Assembly: GCF_040409955.1 (NCBI RefSeq) | Contig: NZ_CP123390.1 | Coordinates: 1-64,000 of the forward strand | Length of the DNA: 64,000 nt | Direction of reading: 5' to 3' | Origin: Salipiger sp. H15 | Lineage (GTDB): Bacteria > Pseudomonadota > Alphaproteobacteria > Rhodobacterales > Rhodobacteraceae | Shown here: positions 48,155 through 56,485 of the stretch, in pieces | How positions within the stretch are numbered: the stretch's first letter is position 1 | How the letters are laid out: each line of letters begins with the position of its first letter | The notes under the pieces: model-generated | Database searches by the model: none | What the model was told of the DNA's origin: nothing | What the model saw: only the letters and a program-made list of their open reading frames with translations | Made by a program: the position numbers and the translations under genes

Positions 48155-48376
48155 GCAACGAGCCAGTGCAACACGCGACCACAGCAGCACGCTAACTCTA
48201 CCACTGGGTCGCAATTCGGGCCAAAACGGTTCCGGCGCCTCCCGATTGTTAATGGCGTGCGCCGAGACGTCCTGATGGTGCCTGACATTCCGTCAACATT
48301 TCTAGGAATTTCTTCTTCGTGGCAGGCCAATTTGGCCAATCTTCGTGTCGATTGAAAAAATCCACATGAGGACTCT

Positions 48377-48646
48377 ATGTCACCCGAGAAAATGAAAGCC
48401 TTCCTCGATGAATTCGCCCTGCTCTCCGAAAAGCACGGGATCGAAGTAACGTTCCACTGCGGCCGCTTGGCATATGTCCCGCTGAGTGATTGGTTCGAGG
48501 GCTACGACGCTTTCGCCACCAGACCTTTCGGCGGCGGCGACCTGTGGGCTGAGGGCCGCTGCAGGGGAACGGACTGCGTAGAAAGTGTAAATCCTGCAAA
48601 AATTTCACAGCATGAGCGCCTGATGATCCTCGGGCGCAAGGCGTGA
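48377..48646 (+). CDS. Hypothetical protein (89 aa)
   Basis: An 89-aa soluble protein, MSPEKMKAFLDEFALLSEKH ... VTFHCGRLAYVPLSDWFEGY, with two Cys near the end (GRCRGTDC). The pattern looks like a real small alpha/beta protein. A GAGGAC stretch precedes the ATG. No family assigned. Confidence 0.6.
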   Translation: MSPEKMKAFLDEFALLSEKHGIEVTFHCGRLAYVPLSDWFEGYDAFATRPFGGGDLWAEGRCRGTDCVESVNPAKISQHERLMILGRKA

Positions 48647-48687
48647 ACACCCGCACTCAGCCCGTCCCTGGCAAGACGTTCACCCGC

Positions 48688-48870
48688 GCCCTCGGTTGCA
48701 CGGCCCACGTCAGGGCATCTGTGCAGCCGGAGCGCGGTGATATGCCACGACGATCGCGGAGGTATTCAGGGCACTGCAGATCTGGACCATGCCGAGCTCG
48801 CTGGTTCAGGCTGAATGGATCCCTTGCGAGCCCGCCTCTCGTCCAGAACCCGTGCTGCAGCTTGGCGGCG
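48688..48870. repeat. Dispersed repeat, copy B
   Basis: The second copy of the ~200-bp element at 45232-45440, starting CGCCCTCGGTTGCACGGCCC and ending near CAGCTTGGCGGCGG. It lies just after the 89-aa gene. Confidence 0.6.
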
Positions 48871-49065
48871 GAACCTCGCCTTCACGGAACACGTTCATGG
48901 CCTAGCGCGCCACCGATCTGCCAGGGGGTGTTCTGTTGAAGGCCGCCCCTGGGCCCTTTCGACAAACCGTCGTGCAGAACCCACAGTTCTTTTCTGGCAA
49001 CGACATGGACGGCTCCGAAGAGCCGACTGTGCCAAGCGCAGATTCCTGGATCGGCGCCCGTCCCT

Positions 49066-49293
49066 TCAAGCTCGCTCGGGAAGCGCGGCTTCAAGCGTGT
49101 CGCGCACGACATCCAAGCGCTGCGCGACGTAGCACAACGCATCTTCCCCGGTTTCCGTCCAGATTGCATGCTCGATCTGGATGGGAACGAAGTGCATAAC
49201 TTCGGCCTCGACGGCGATGGTGCCGATCTCGGTCACGATCTCGGCGTTGAGAAACTGTCCGTCAAAAATGGCGATATTCTGGAGTTTCATCAT
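49066..49293 (-). CDS. Small hypothetical protein (75 aa)
   Basis: A 75-aa frame, MMKLQNIAIFDGQFLNAEIV ... EVMHFVPIQIEHAIWTETGE ... RDTLEAALPERA. It alternates strands and a C-terminal helix and looks like a real protein. The ribosome-binding site (GAAAG) is modest; an earlier in-frame ATG at ~49314 is possible. Family unknown. Confidence 0.5.
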   Translation of the reverse strand: MMKLQNIAIFDGQFLNAEIVTEIGTIAVEAEVMHFVPIQIEHAIWTETGEDALCYVAQRLDVVRDTLEAALPERA

Positions 49294-49683
49294 CTGGCTT
49301 TCATTTTTTGGCACCATCGGCGGTGCGGGTTTGCGGCACGAGCGGGCACGCCGCTCGAGAAGAACATGGAACTTTTCGGCCGCGAGAAAAAAATTGGCCG
49401 GTGGAAATTTCAAAAAACTTTGAGCATCTGCGTAAGACCCCCTGCGACGCTTGGCGTACCCGAGCCGATGGGGCAGTTTTAACGCCCTTGTGGGAAGGAA
49501 GGGGATAGAGGCACTTTGCGAAGTCGCCGGCCCTCCCCCTCCGAGCCGCGCAGCGCTTGCAGGACATCGAGCGCCGCGGACAGAGCCGCGGCGGTCCTGC
49601 CGCGCCCATGCCAGACCCTTTCGCCGCTCGACGGACGCGCGGCTGCTCGGCAAGATACAAGACAAAGCAAGGCGGAGGCACCG
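49294..49683. other. Intergenic region, no gene recognised
   Basis: About 390 bp upstream of the CcdA-like gene; frames on both strands show no motifs. Confidence 0.3.
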
Positions 49684-49863
49684 ATGACACGAAGGACCGA
49701 AACCCTCGAAGTTGCGCTCGACGCAGCACTTCTGGACGAAGCCCGGCGGCTCGGCGTAGACCTCAGCGCCGCGGCCGAGATCGGGCTTCGGGACGCGCTC
49801 CGCCATGCCCGTGTTCAACGCGATCTGGCGGATCTCGCCCAACCGAGCAACGATCTGTCCTGA
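49684..49863 (+). CDS. CcdA-like orphan antitoxin
   Basis: A 59-aa protein that fits the CcdA antitoxin pattern: an N-terminal ribbon-helix-helix (RTETLEVALDAALLDEARRLGVDLSAAAEIGLRDALR) and a C-terminal tail (DLADLAQPSNDLS). GGAGG precedes the ATG. CcdA normally precedes a CcdB gyrase toxin; no CcdB follows here, so it is an orphan or a remnant. Confidence 0.65.
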   Translation: MTRRTETLEVALDAALLDEARRLGVDLSAAAEIGLRDALRHARVQRDLADLAQPSNDLS

Positions 49864-49885
49864 GGAACTCAACCGCCTCGAAATT

Positions 49886-49993
49886 GCGACGGAATTCCTG
49901 CGACACGCGCCGGAGCTTCTGCGACATGTCGCGGAATTCTTGCGACATTGCGCGGAATTTCTGCGACCCGGCCCGGAATTTCCGCGACATCGC
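49886..49993. repeat. 21-bp tandem repeat behind the CcdA-like gene
   Basis: GCGAC recurs at 49900, 49921, 49942, 49963 and 49984, exactly 21 bp apart, with an earlier copy at 49886. Between are variants of CGCGGAATTTCT. In both strands the repeat is open and would encode a heptad pattern (EFLRHVA on plus, MSQEFRD on minus), so it is either a coiled-coil coding repeat or iteron-like DNA. Confidence 0.7.
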
Positions 49994-50003
49994 CGCCATA
50001 ACA

Positions 50004-50326
50004 CTCTGATTTTACGAGACGAATTCGCCCCTGAATCTAAGGAATTGAAAGAATCCCTTGAAAGAGGCCGTCGGCCGCGTTGGAGAGGGCAATTTTGGCC
50101 CCGGACGCGCCCTGCGCCGCGCCAACACCAGCACGCCCGGAGCGCGCCATGAGCCCGATCCAGGCGAGGCGCGCCAGGCCGCGCTTGTGCCCGTTTCCCC
50201 CGGGGGCAGCTTCAGGGTGCCCGGCACGCCAGGAAAAAATCTCAAACTTGGCGGCCAGGTCGTTTCCGTCCGGGCTCCGTCGCTCCGATTTTAGCTCTAC
50301 ACCACAACACAGAAAGGCTCAGCTCG
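50004..50326. other. Intergenic region, no gene recognised
   Basis: About 320 bp between the 21-bp repeats and the 161-aa gene. No motif-bearing frame was seen. Confidence 0.3.
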
Positions 50327-50812
50327 ATGACGTGCTGCATTTTCCAGTCCCCCGCCAGCGCCGCATTCTTCGGCTTTGACCAGGTCGAGATTCTCGAGGA
50401 AGCCGCGCGCTACCTGCGCAAACAGCTCACTCCCAATCGCGTCATCCGGTTGGCCGAATTGGACGGCTTCGTCCCGATCCAAATCCGATGCACGCCCCGC
50501 CCGGACCTCATGTCCGGTGATGGCTTCTTCCTCGAGGTCTCGCTCAACTTCTCCATCGGCGAGGAGATCCATGCGATCTGTGGAGAGACTTACCTCGCGG
50601 CGAATACCGAAGGCGCGCGCCTCGGCATCATCTTTGAGGCAATCGACGACAGCATTGATACCTACCTCGAAATCCGGGAAGACATTGCAGCCCGGCGACG
50701 AGAGGACTTCAGCGCAGCAACCGTCCCTGCCCAGAGCACTAATCCTCAGGTGCAGGACGTTGCCACCGATTACCGGCACAGGGTCGTGGTCCTGCACCTG
50801 CCACGCGGTTGA
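50327..50812 (+). CDS. Hypothetical protein (161 aa)
   Basis: A 161-aa soluble protein, MTCCIFQSPASAAFFGFDQV ... VPIQIRCTPRPDLMSGDGFF ... RLGIIFEAIDDSIDTYLEIR. Balanced composition and GC3-rich codons argue that it is real. No family recognised. It ends 124 bp before the 770-aa gene on the same strand, so it may belong to the same transcript and module. Confidence 0.6.
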   Translation: MTCCIFQSPASAAFFGFDQVEILEEAARYLRKQLTPNRVIRLAELDGFVPIQIRCTPRPDLMSGDGFFLEVSLNFSIGEEIHAICGETYLAANTEGARLGIIFEAIDDSIDTYLEIREDIAARRREDFSAATVPAQSTNPQVQDVATDYRHRVVVLHLPRG

Positions 50813-50936
50813 TCCCGGTCGCAAATCACCCCTTGCCCACCGTCTCGCGGCGGCGGGCAGGCTCCCCGCTTTTGACCTTTTTCTCCGCGCCGGAGTTTTT
50901 TCTTCGGCGCCGGACATTGCGACCAATATCCCCCTC

Positions 50937-53249
50937 ATGACACCAGATCTTCCGCACTCCCTGCCCGAGCTCGAGCAGGCCATCAGCTCCGACGCGCTGG
51001 CCTCTCCCGGCCCCGCATCAGCCCTCGCGTTCCTGGCGCTTGCCCGGCGTGCACTGGGAGACGTTTTCGAGTCTCCCGAGCTTGTCATCTCCGAAGAGGC
51101 CTTCTGCCACGCCCTGCCGGCGGTCCCCGATGCAGCGCTTGCCACGGCCTTTGGCGATGCCGCGCTCTACAGGCGCTGCCGCGCAAGCCTGCTGCGCCAT
51201 TGCAAGCTGGCGGGCCTCTGGGCCAGCGCAGATCCGTTTCCGCTGCTGAACCAGGCCGCCCGGGACCTTGGCACGCCGACCGTCAACCGGCGCGTGCTGG
51301 AGACCTACCTCCCGGGCCTCGCCCTGAGCGAGATCACCCGTGAACGCGCCCTCGCGGCGGATCAGCCTCTCCGCGGTTCGGAGCGCCGTGCCCTGCGGGC
51401 CAGTTTCGCCGCCCTCGACCGGCTGCGGGACCAGCCCAGGCTCCGCGCGCTCAGCCTGCTCGGCGATGAGATGATCGGCCCCCTGCCCCGCTACGTGGAC
51501 GGGGTCAAACTGCGGCTGCCCCTGCCGCCCGATCTCGAGGCCGCCGTGCCACGGCTGCCAAGGGGCCACGCCAAGCGGGCCCGGCGCGCCTATGAGCTTG
51601 CGTTGGAACTCGGTGTTCTGGCCCTGCAACCTCAAGGCCGCAAGGTGCTGACGGAACACGCCGCGCGCGACTACCATGCCAAGGTCTCGACCCGTGTTTC
51701 GGAGAATTGGGCCTCGCTCACCCTCGGCGCGCTGATTGCACTGCTGCGTGCGGCCGACACCGGTGTCGTTCCCGAGGGTCTGACGCTTGCCCGGGTCAGG
51801 CACCCGGACCGGCCCTGCGGACCAACCAAGCCGGAGCGCGTGTCGCTTTCAAAGACAGACAGGTCCCTGCCTCCCCTGCCCTGCCAGGTCGAGGCTGACG
51901 TGGCGGGGTTCGGGGTTGCGCGGCAGGCAGCCACGAAGAAGATCACCACCCTGCGGCGGATCCTCGCGCGGCTCTTCGACGGTGTCGAAGCGGATGACAG
52001 GGACCAGGTGCTCCAGGGCGCCATCTCCCGGCTCGAGGCGCTCTATCCCGAAGCGACGCCCGGGACGCTGACCACCTATCGCAGCCTCCTGCGCGACTTC
52101 CTGAGGCACGTTGGTCACCGGGACCCCTGGGACGCGCTGCTCGACCAGGCCCGGACTGCGGCCATCGCCGGCCTCGATATTCGCGGGCTGCGGCTGCTCC
52201 GGCGACAGGCACAGGCGCTCGACCCGCAGCTTTCCCCGGCGGGCATCGACACCAAGCTTGCAACCAACCTCGTCGCAACGGCACGGACACACGGCGATGG
52301 CTCTCGACTGCGGCAGGGCCTCAGCTCGCTCGATCTGCTGCGCGGCCTGCTGCCCGACCTCCTGCCCACGCCGCCGATCGGGTCGCTGCCGGACGGGCGC
52401 AAGGGGGGCAATTGCGAGCTGCCCCCGGCGCTGGAGCAGGCCTTGCGACGCGAGGCGAAAGCGGCCGGATACAGCGACCCTGCCGCCAAGGCGCAGCTCG
52501 TCGCGGTCCGCAAGCTCTACACGCTGTCATCGGCCAAAGAGCGTTTCGACGCAGAGCTTGCGGAGATCCCCTGGGCCGCGCTGACCGACGCGGCGCTTGT
52601 CGCCCACCCTGCGGACCTGGCGCCATACCGGACCGAGCTGACCCGGCTGGCCGACCGGCTGACGCGCAATCTGTCGCCGGGCTGGCGCGATCTCGAGCGG
52701 GCCATCACCGACGCGGGCGTGGCGCGCCTCGACAACCCGATTGCGGCGCTGGCCCGCGTCGCCGGAGAGGCCAGGCTCGAGCCCTGGCAGCTCGACCGGG
52801 AATGGGCCTGGAGCCACGAGCGCGGCCTGCGCCCGGACCTGCGGCTGACCTGGGCGCGCAACATCACGCGTCTCGACGCGCTGCGGGAGCTCCCCGCGGT
52901 CGCCGCCAGTGGTCTTCTGCCCCCCCAGTGCCTGGGCCCCATGCCGGCGCGAGGCGCCCGCTGCAGACACGGTCTCTTCCCCCTGCCCCGCCGTTTCGAG
53001 GCCGCGCTCGACGGCGCGCCCCAGCAGCTGCTCGAGGCCGCCCACCTCCTGTGGCGCTGCCTGCGCGCGCTCGGCCTCTTCCCCCGGGGGGCCGATCCGG
53101 CCCCCGGCCTGCTGGTCAGCGAGACGCTTCTCGAGCGCGTCGAGGCCGAGCAATCCCTGCTGGCGCCAACTTCTGCGCGCCAACACCTGGCCCGGCTCCG
53201 CGACTGGCGGGAAAGCCTGCCCGGGATGGACCTGGCGAGCCCAGCCTGA
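50937..53249 (+). CDS. Large unknown protein with three internal repeats (770 aa), recombinase-module associated
   Basis: A 770-aa soluble, mostly helical, Arg-rich protein. Three internal repeats are visible at ~150-205, ~455-505 and ~640-692, each running helix, LDxLR, a Leu-Pro stretch, IGPLP (IGSLP, LGPMP) and then LP..LE(Q/A)AL. Between the first two, a segment resembles the core-binding (SAM-like) domain of phage integrases (ATKKITTLRRILARLFDGV ... LTTYRSLLRDFLRHVG, ~331-393). I see no catalytic R..HxxR..Y set, so it is not an active recombinase by itself. The ATG at 50937 is the first sensible start; the frame is open back to 50376 over the 161-aa gene. The two tyrosine recombinases downstream suggest a DNA-binding accessory role (inference). 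Confidence 0.65.
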   Translation: MTPDLPHSLPELEQAISSDALASPGPASALAFLALARRALGDVFESPELVISEEAFCHALPAVPDAALATAFGDAALYRRCRASLLRHCKLAGLWASADPFPLLNQAARDLGTPTVNRRVLETYLPGLALSEITRERALAADQPLRGSERRALRASFAALDRLRDQPRLRALSLLGDEMIGPLPRYVDGVKLRLPLPPDLEAAVPRLPRGHAKRARRAYELALELGVLALQPQGRKVLTEHAARDYHAKVSTRVSENWASLTLGALIALLRAADTGVVPEGLTLARVRHPDRPCGPTKPERVSLSKTDRSLPPLPCQVEADVAGFGVARQAATKKITTLRRILARLFDGVEADDRDQVLQGAISRLEALYPEATPGTLTTYRSLLRDFLRHVGHRDPWDALLDQARTAAIAGLDIRGLRLLRRQAQALDPQLSPAGIDTKLATNLVATARTHGDGSRLRQGLSSLDLLRGLLPDLLPTPPIGSLPDGRKGGNCELPPALEQALRREAKAAGYSDPAAKAQLVAVRKLYTLSSAKERFDAELAEIPWAALTDAALVAHPADLAPYRTELTRLADRLTRNLSPGWRDLERAITDAGVARLDNPIAALARVAGEARLEPWQLDREWAWSHERGLRPDLRLTWARNITRLDALRELPAVAASGLLPPQCLGPMPARGARCRHGLFPLPRRFEAALDGAPQQLLEAAHLLWRCLRALGLFPRGADPAPGLLVSETLLERVEAEQSLLAPTSARQHLARLRDWRESLPGMDLASPA

Positions 53250-53449
53250 CCGCAGCCGCGGGCAGGTCCCAGGCGCGCCGGCGCGGCCCAAGCCCCGTGA
53301 CCACAGCCGCGATGCCGCACCAAAGCCGCCCGCAAGGTCCGCCCCCTGCGGGGAGTGCAGCAGCATTGCTCGGCAGGACACCCTGCCATCCCCAGGTGCT
53401 GGACTGCGGGTAGGAAGGTGCTGACGACGTTTTCTGCGCGGACTGTTCG

Positions 53450-53845
53450 GACCACAGCCGGCCTTTCCAGCCCGGCACTCCGTCCAACCCGTCGAAGGCG
53501 GGATCTTGCGACATCAGGGGGCAGACCAACGCGATCGCCGTTGCCGCGATCCTCCGGTCAAAGGGATCGCGGTGGCTCCAGTCCATTCCGCCCGAGAGCA
53601 TCGCCATCTCGGCGGTGCACGCCGCCCTGCGCCCGCAATTGCGCCGGAACACGCGCCACGATGGCACCAACCTCCGGCCATGTCCCCGACCTGTGTTTCT
53701 GCGGGATCTCGTGGTACCCACAGGGCGGGACGTAGACCGTCTGCGCGTCCGCGATGGCCGCCCTGGCGGCGGGATCGAGGTCCGGCATATCGAGCCTTGT
53801 CCAAACCCGGGTGTGGGTATCCCGCAGAGCCGCGGTCAGTCCCAC
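53450..53845 (-). pseudogene. PIN-domain toxin, frameshifted
   Basis: The GTG start at 53845 gives LRDTHTRVWTRLDMPDLDPAARAAIADAQ and the acidic HE of the PIN fold. Around 53630 the frame breaks; the C-terminal half continues one frame over as MDWSHRDPFDRRIAATAIAL and SQDPAFDGLDGVPGWKGRLW. PIN toxins are ~130-aa magnesium RNases (VapC-like). The frameshift and a lost stop make it non-functional. It overlaps the end of the Phd antitoxin gene. Confidence 0.75.
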
Positions 53846-54063
53846 AGAGCGCGCGCGTCGTCGGGCATGGGCTCCAGAAAGTCCGGAACGTGCTTCACCT
53901 CACCTGCGGCAACGCCGAACCGAAACCTCGGCCGCGCCGGGACGGCCGGCACGAGGCGCACGACCGGCTGCCCGGCACGCGCCAGCACCACCTCCTCGCC
54001 GCGTTCTGCAGCGGCGACGAGCTGCGACAGCTTCGCCTTCGCTTCTGCGATATCCATCTGCAT
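53836..54063 (-). CDS. Phd/YefM-family antitoxin
   Basis: A 75-aa antitoxin: MQMDIAEAKAKLSQLVAAAERGEEVVLARAGQPVVRLVP is the Phd/YefM DNA-binding fold, followed by a toxin-binding tail ending EPMPDDARALWD. The start at 54063 gives the family N-terminus; longer frames to 54126 add nothing family-like. Its partner PIN toxin is frameshifted, so it now stands alone. Confidence 0.85.
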   Translation of the reverse strand: MQMDIAEAKAKLSQLVAAAERGEEVVLARAGQPVVRLVPAVPARPRFRFGVAAGEVKHVPDFLEPMPDDARALWD

Positions 54064-54126
54064 GTGAGACCTCGCTCCCATCGGGGCTCGACCACGACCT
54101 AGTCTAAGGTGGATGCCCAGGGTCAA

Positions 54127-54817
54127 ATCCGCAAGCGTTTTGCCATCGGCAGGAGCATCGCGTGTTGCGAAGGCCTGGCCCGCAAGCGCGGCATTGCCAG
54201 GTTTGCGGCAGCCCGGGGCGGCCTGCCGGTGTCGCCGGGCGTCCTGTGGCCTGCCTCCAGGCCCCTGCCCGCCTTCAAGATCCGCGATCCGCAGGATGCC
54301 CCGGGATTTTCCGCGCGGGCGCCATGGCCGACCCGCCGATCCCGAAGATCATCACCCGCCGGGTGAGGCGCGTTCCAGCCGATCCCGGCAGGGACCGCAC
54401 TACGCCCCTCGGCGTAGGAAATACGCGGTGGACGTGCCGGCCAGGCAGGGGCCGGCGTCTCCGGACAGGCGGACGTCTTGGAATGGCAACATGTCGGCCT
54501 TCTGGGGGCTGAAGAGAAGATCGCTGCAGTGCCATGGGCCCGGAACCGGGGGTTCCGTCATCCGGGCAGGCACTCGGCGCGGCACCTGCCGCGAGACGTC
54601 TCAGCTCCGGGACCCGGGCCAACACACCCAGGGCCCGGGCTTGCCGACCGGGTCCATCTTGCCGCCCGCCCGTCCCGACGGACCAGCCCGCGCAGGCACC
54701 TGCGCGGGCCTGGAACGCGCGGCAGGATGGCCCCGAGGTCAGCTCCCTGGACAAAAGGGCGGCGCTCATTTCCGCGCCGGGTCACACGTTCCTACTTCCT
54801 CGCAAGAGGAGAAGAGC
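54127..54817. other. Intergenic region, no gene recognised
   Basis: About 690 bp of GC-rich sequence between the antitoxin and the 263-aa gene. Several frames are open, but none has motifs. It should hold the promoter of the recombinase block and could hold its attachment or resolution site. Confidence 0.35.
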
Positions 54818-55609
54818 ATGACCGTTTTCGACAGATATCACCCCGCGACGCTTCAGGACCTGGCCGGCTGGTCGACGCTCTCGCGCAATGGCGTCGGGCC
54901 GCTGCTGAAAGGTCTCGGCGTGGCAGCGCTGAACCGGAAATACCCGATGCTGCGGGTCTACCACGGGCTGCTCGGCCTGGACCCGGAGGATGACGCCGAG
55001 GCGCAGATGCTGGGCCAGGGCCTGGTGCGCACGACCTGGGTCGCGGCGCGCGTCGGGCTGCAGAACGACGACCTGCTCAAGGCGCTCCGCCGCCCGGGCC
55101 ATGGCTACCCGCCGCTCTTCGTGCTCGGCCCGCACCGGCATCTGATGTTGCGGGCCCAGGTCGAGCAGATGCTCGCGAGCCCGCGCAATGCCTGGCACGC
55201 GCTGACCCCGATCGCGGGCTTTGCCGAGCCGGCGTCGCACCTCGCCCGCGCCACCGGCCGCCCGCAGGCAAGGATCGACGCGCTGCTGGCCGACGCCGAG
55301 ACCGCTCCGATGCACATCCTCGCGGGCGGGCAGTCCCGCTTCCTTGTCGCCGACGTCCTGCGGCGGCTCGGCTCTCCCGCCGCCCCGGACTCCGGCGCCT
55401 CCGCCGCTGTCGCTGCCGAGGACGGGCCGGAGCGCGATGCCCCCTGCCCGCCCGTCGCGGCCCCGGTCGGTGGCCTCTTTGCCAGCGCCACGCGGCAGGC
55501 CCCTCGGGATCATCCGGCCCGCTCCGTATGCACCCGATCCGCCGCAGGTGCCCGCCGAGGCGATGATGCGCACGGAGCGCCGGCAGAGGCGAAACTCCCG
55601 AAAACATAA
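54818..55609 (+). CDS. Unknown protein with two HTH-like segments (263 aa), possible excisionase-type factor
   Basis: A 263-aa protein. Two segments look like helix-turn-helix units: LQDLAGWSTLSRNGVGPLLKGLGV (~12-35) and WVAARVGLQNDDLLKALRRP ... LFVLGPHRHLMLRAQVEQML (~75-120), the latter with the layout of excisionase/MerR-like winged helices. A third helical part follows (ARIDALLADA). The C-terminal ~80 residues are Ala/Pro/Arg-rich and probably disordered. AGAGGAG precedes the ATG. The position next to two tyrosine recombinases suggests a directionality or DNA-bending factor; this is inference. Confidence 0.55.
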   Translation: MTVFDRYHPATLQDLAGWSTLSRNGVGPLLKGLGVAALNRKYPMLRVYHGLLGLDPEDDAEAQMLGQGLVRTTWVAARVGLQNDDLLKALRRPGHGYPPLFVLGPHRHLMLRAQVEQMLASPRNAWHALTPIAGFAEPASHLARATGRPQARIDALLADAETAPMHILAGGQSRFLVADVLRRLGSPAAPDSGASAAVAAEDGPERDAPCPPVAAPVGGLFASATRQAPRDHPARSVCTRSAAGARRGDDAHGAPAEAKLPKT

Positions 55610-55837
55610 GGGACCGGTAAATATCCGGAAAAATCGCCTCCCGCGCACGTTTTCGCTTCGTCTGCACGCCAGGCGGCCAATCTCCCCTTCGAACCAGAGG
55701 AAAGGATCCACATGGACCTCCACCCGCGCCCCCCCTGCCGCATCCCGCCACATCCCGCCTCCGGGCGCACTCCGGCCGACCTCAACCGCGCCCCGGGCCA
55801 GACCCACATTTTTTTTCGGTCGCGCCTGTCCCTAGGT

Positions 55838-56406
55838 CCGTCTGACACCGCCCGAGGGCCGGATGCCACCCCCGGCGTCCGGCCCCCTCTCAACCCCCTC
55901 CAGGAGCTCGCCATGAGCCATTCTTCCAGCCTGTCCCGAACCACGCGTGCCCCCGCCAGGCCGGTGAGCCCCGACATGCAGACCGTCCTCGACCAGACCC
56001 CGGACGAAAGCGCGCGCAGGTGCATTGCGCGTCTCTCGGAGTATGTCGGTGCACCGCTCTGCACCCTCGACGGCGCGGGAGGCGACCTGCTTGCCTGGTT
56101 CGACACCCATTTCCCGCCCCTCACGCACATCGGCGCGGGCCCCCTGCCCGGCGCGCCCCGGGCGTTCTGGCGCTCGCATCGCGCCTATGCACACTGGCGC
56201 GCAGTGCTGCGTTGCCGGATCCACGTGACGCTCGGCCTGGCCGCTGCGAAACAGCCGCGCCGCGCCCGCATCGACACCCGGACGCCGCTGCACGACCTGC
56301 TCATCAAGCGGTCGAAAGAGGGTCTCCGGGGCATGCCGCAATGTTTGCAGCCATATTTGACCTCGCGGGCCAAGCCGGCCTCGCCGGCATCGTCCTTCCC
56401 CAGCCC
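55838..56406. repeat. First unit of a 569-bp tandem duplication (recombinase 5' end)
   Basis: CCGTCTGACACCGCCCGAGG at 55838 recurs at 56407, and the ATGs at 55913 and 56482 are also 569 bp apart. The duplicated unit contains ~75 bp of 5' flank with the ribosome-binding site CCAGGAG and ~490 bp of coding sequence. The two copies have diverged to about 70-75% identity by eye. Confidence 0.85.
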
Positions 56407-56485
56407 CCGTCTGACACCGCCCGAGGGCCGCTGGCCATCCAGGCCACCGGCCCCCGCTCGCTTCCCGGCCAGGAGATCGACATGA
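55913..56485 (+). pseudogene. Decayed duplicate of the recombinase N-terminal domain
   Basis: The first ~135 residues (SPDMQTVLDQTPDESARRCI ... LLAWFDTHFPPLTHIGAGPL) match residues ~18-140 of the downstream recombinase. One base has been lost between 56320 and 56331; after it the matching sequence (HAAMFAAIFDLAGQAGLAGI) is in another frame. The open frame still yields a 190-aa product with a nonsense tail. A truncated protein of the N-terminal domain alone could still be made. Confidence 0.8.

Noticed and set aside
47905..48339. 144-aa minus-strand frame
   Set aside because: Overlaps a better small plus-strand ORF with a strong ribosome-binding site; composition is like random GC-rich sequence.
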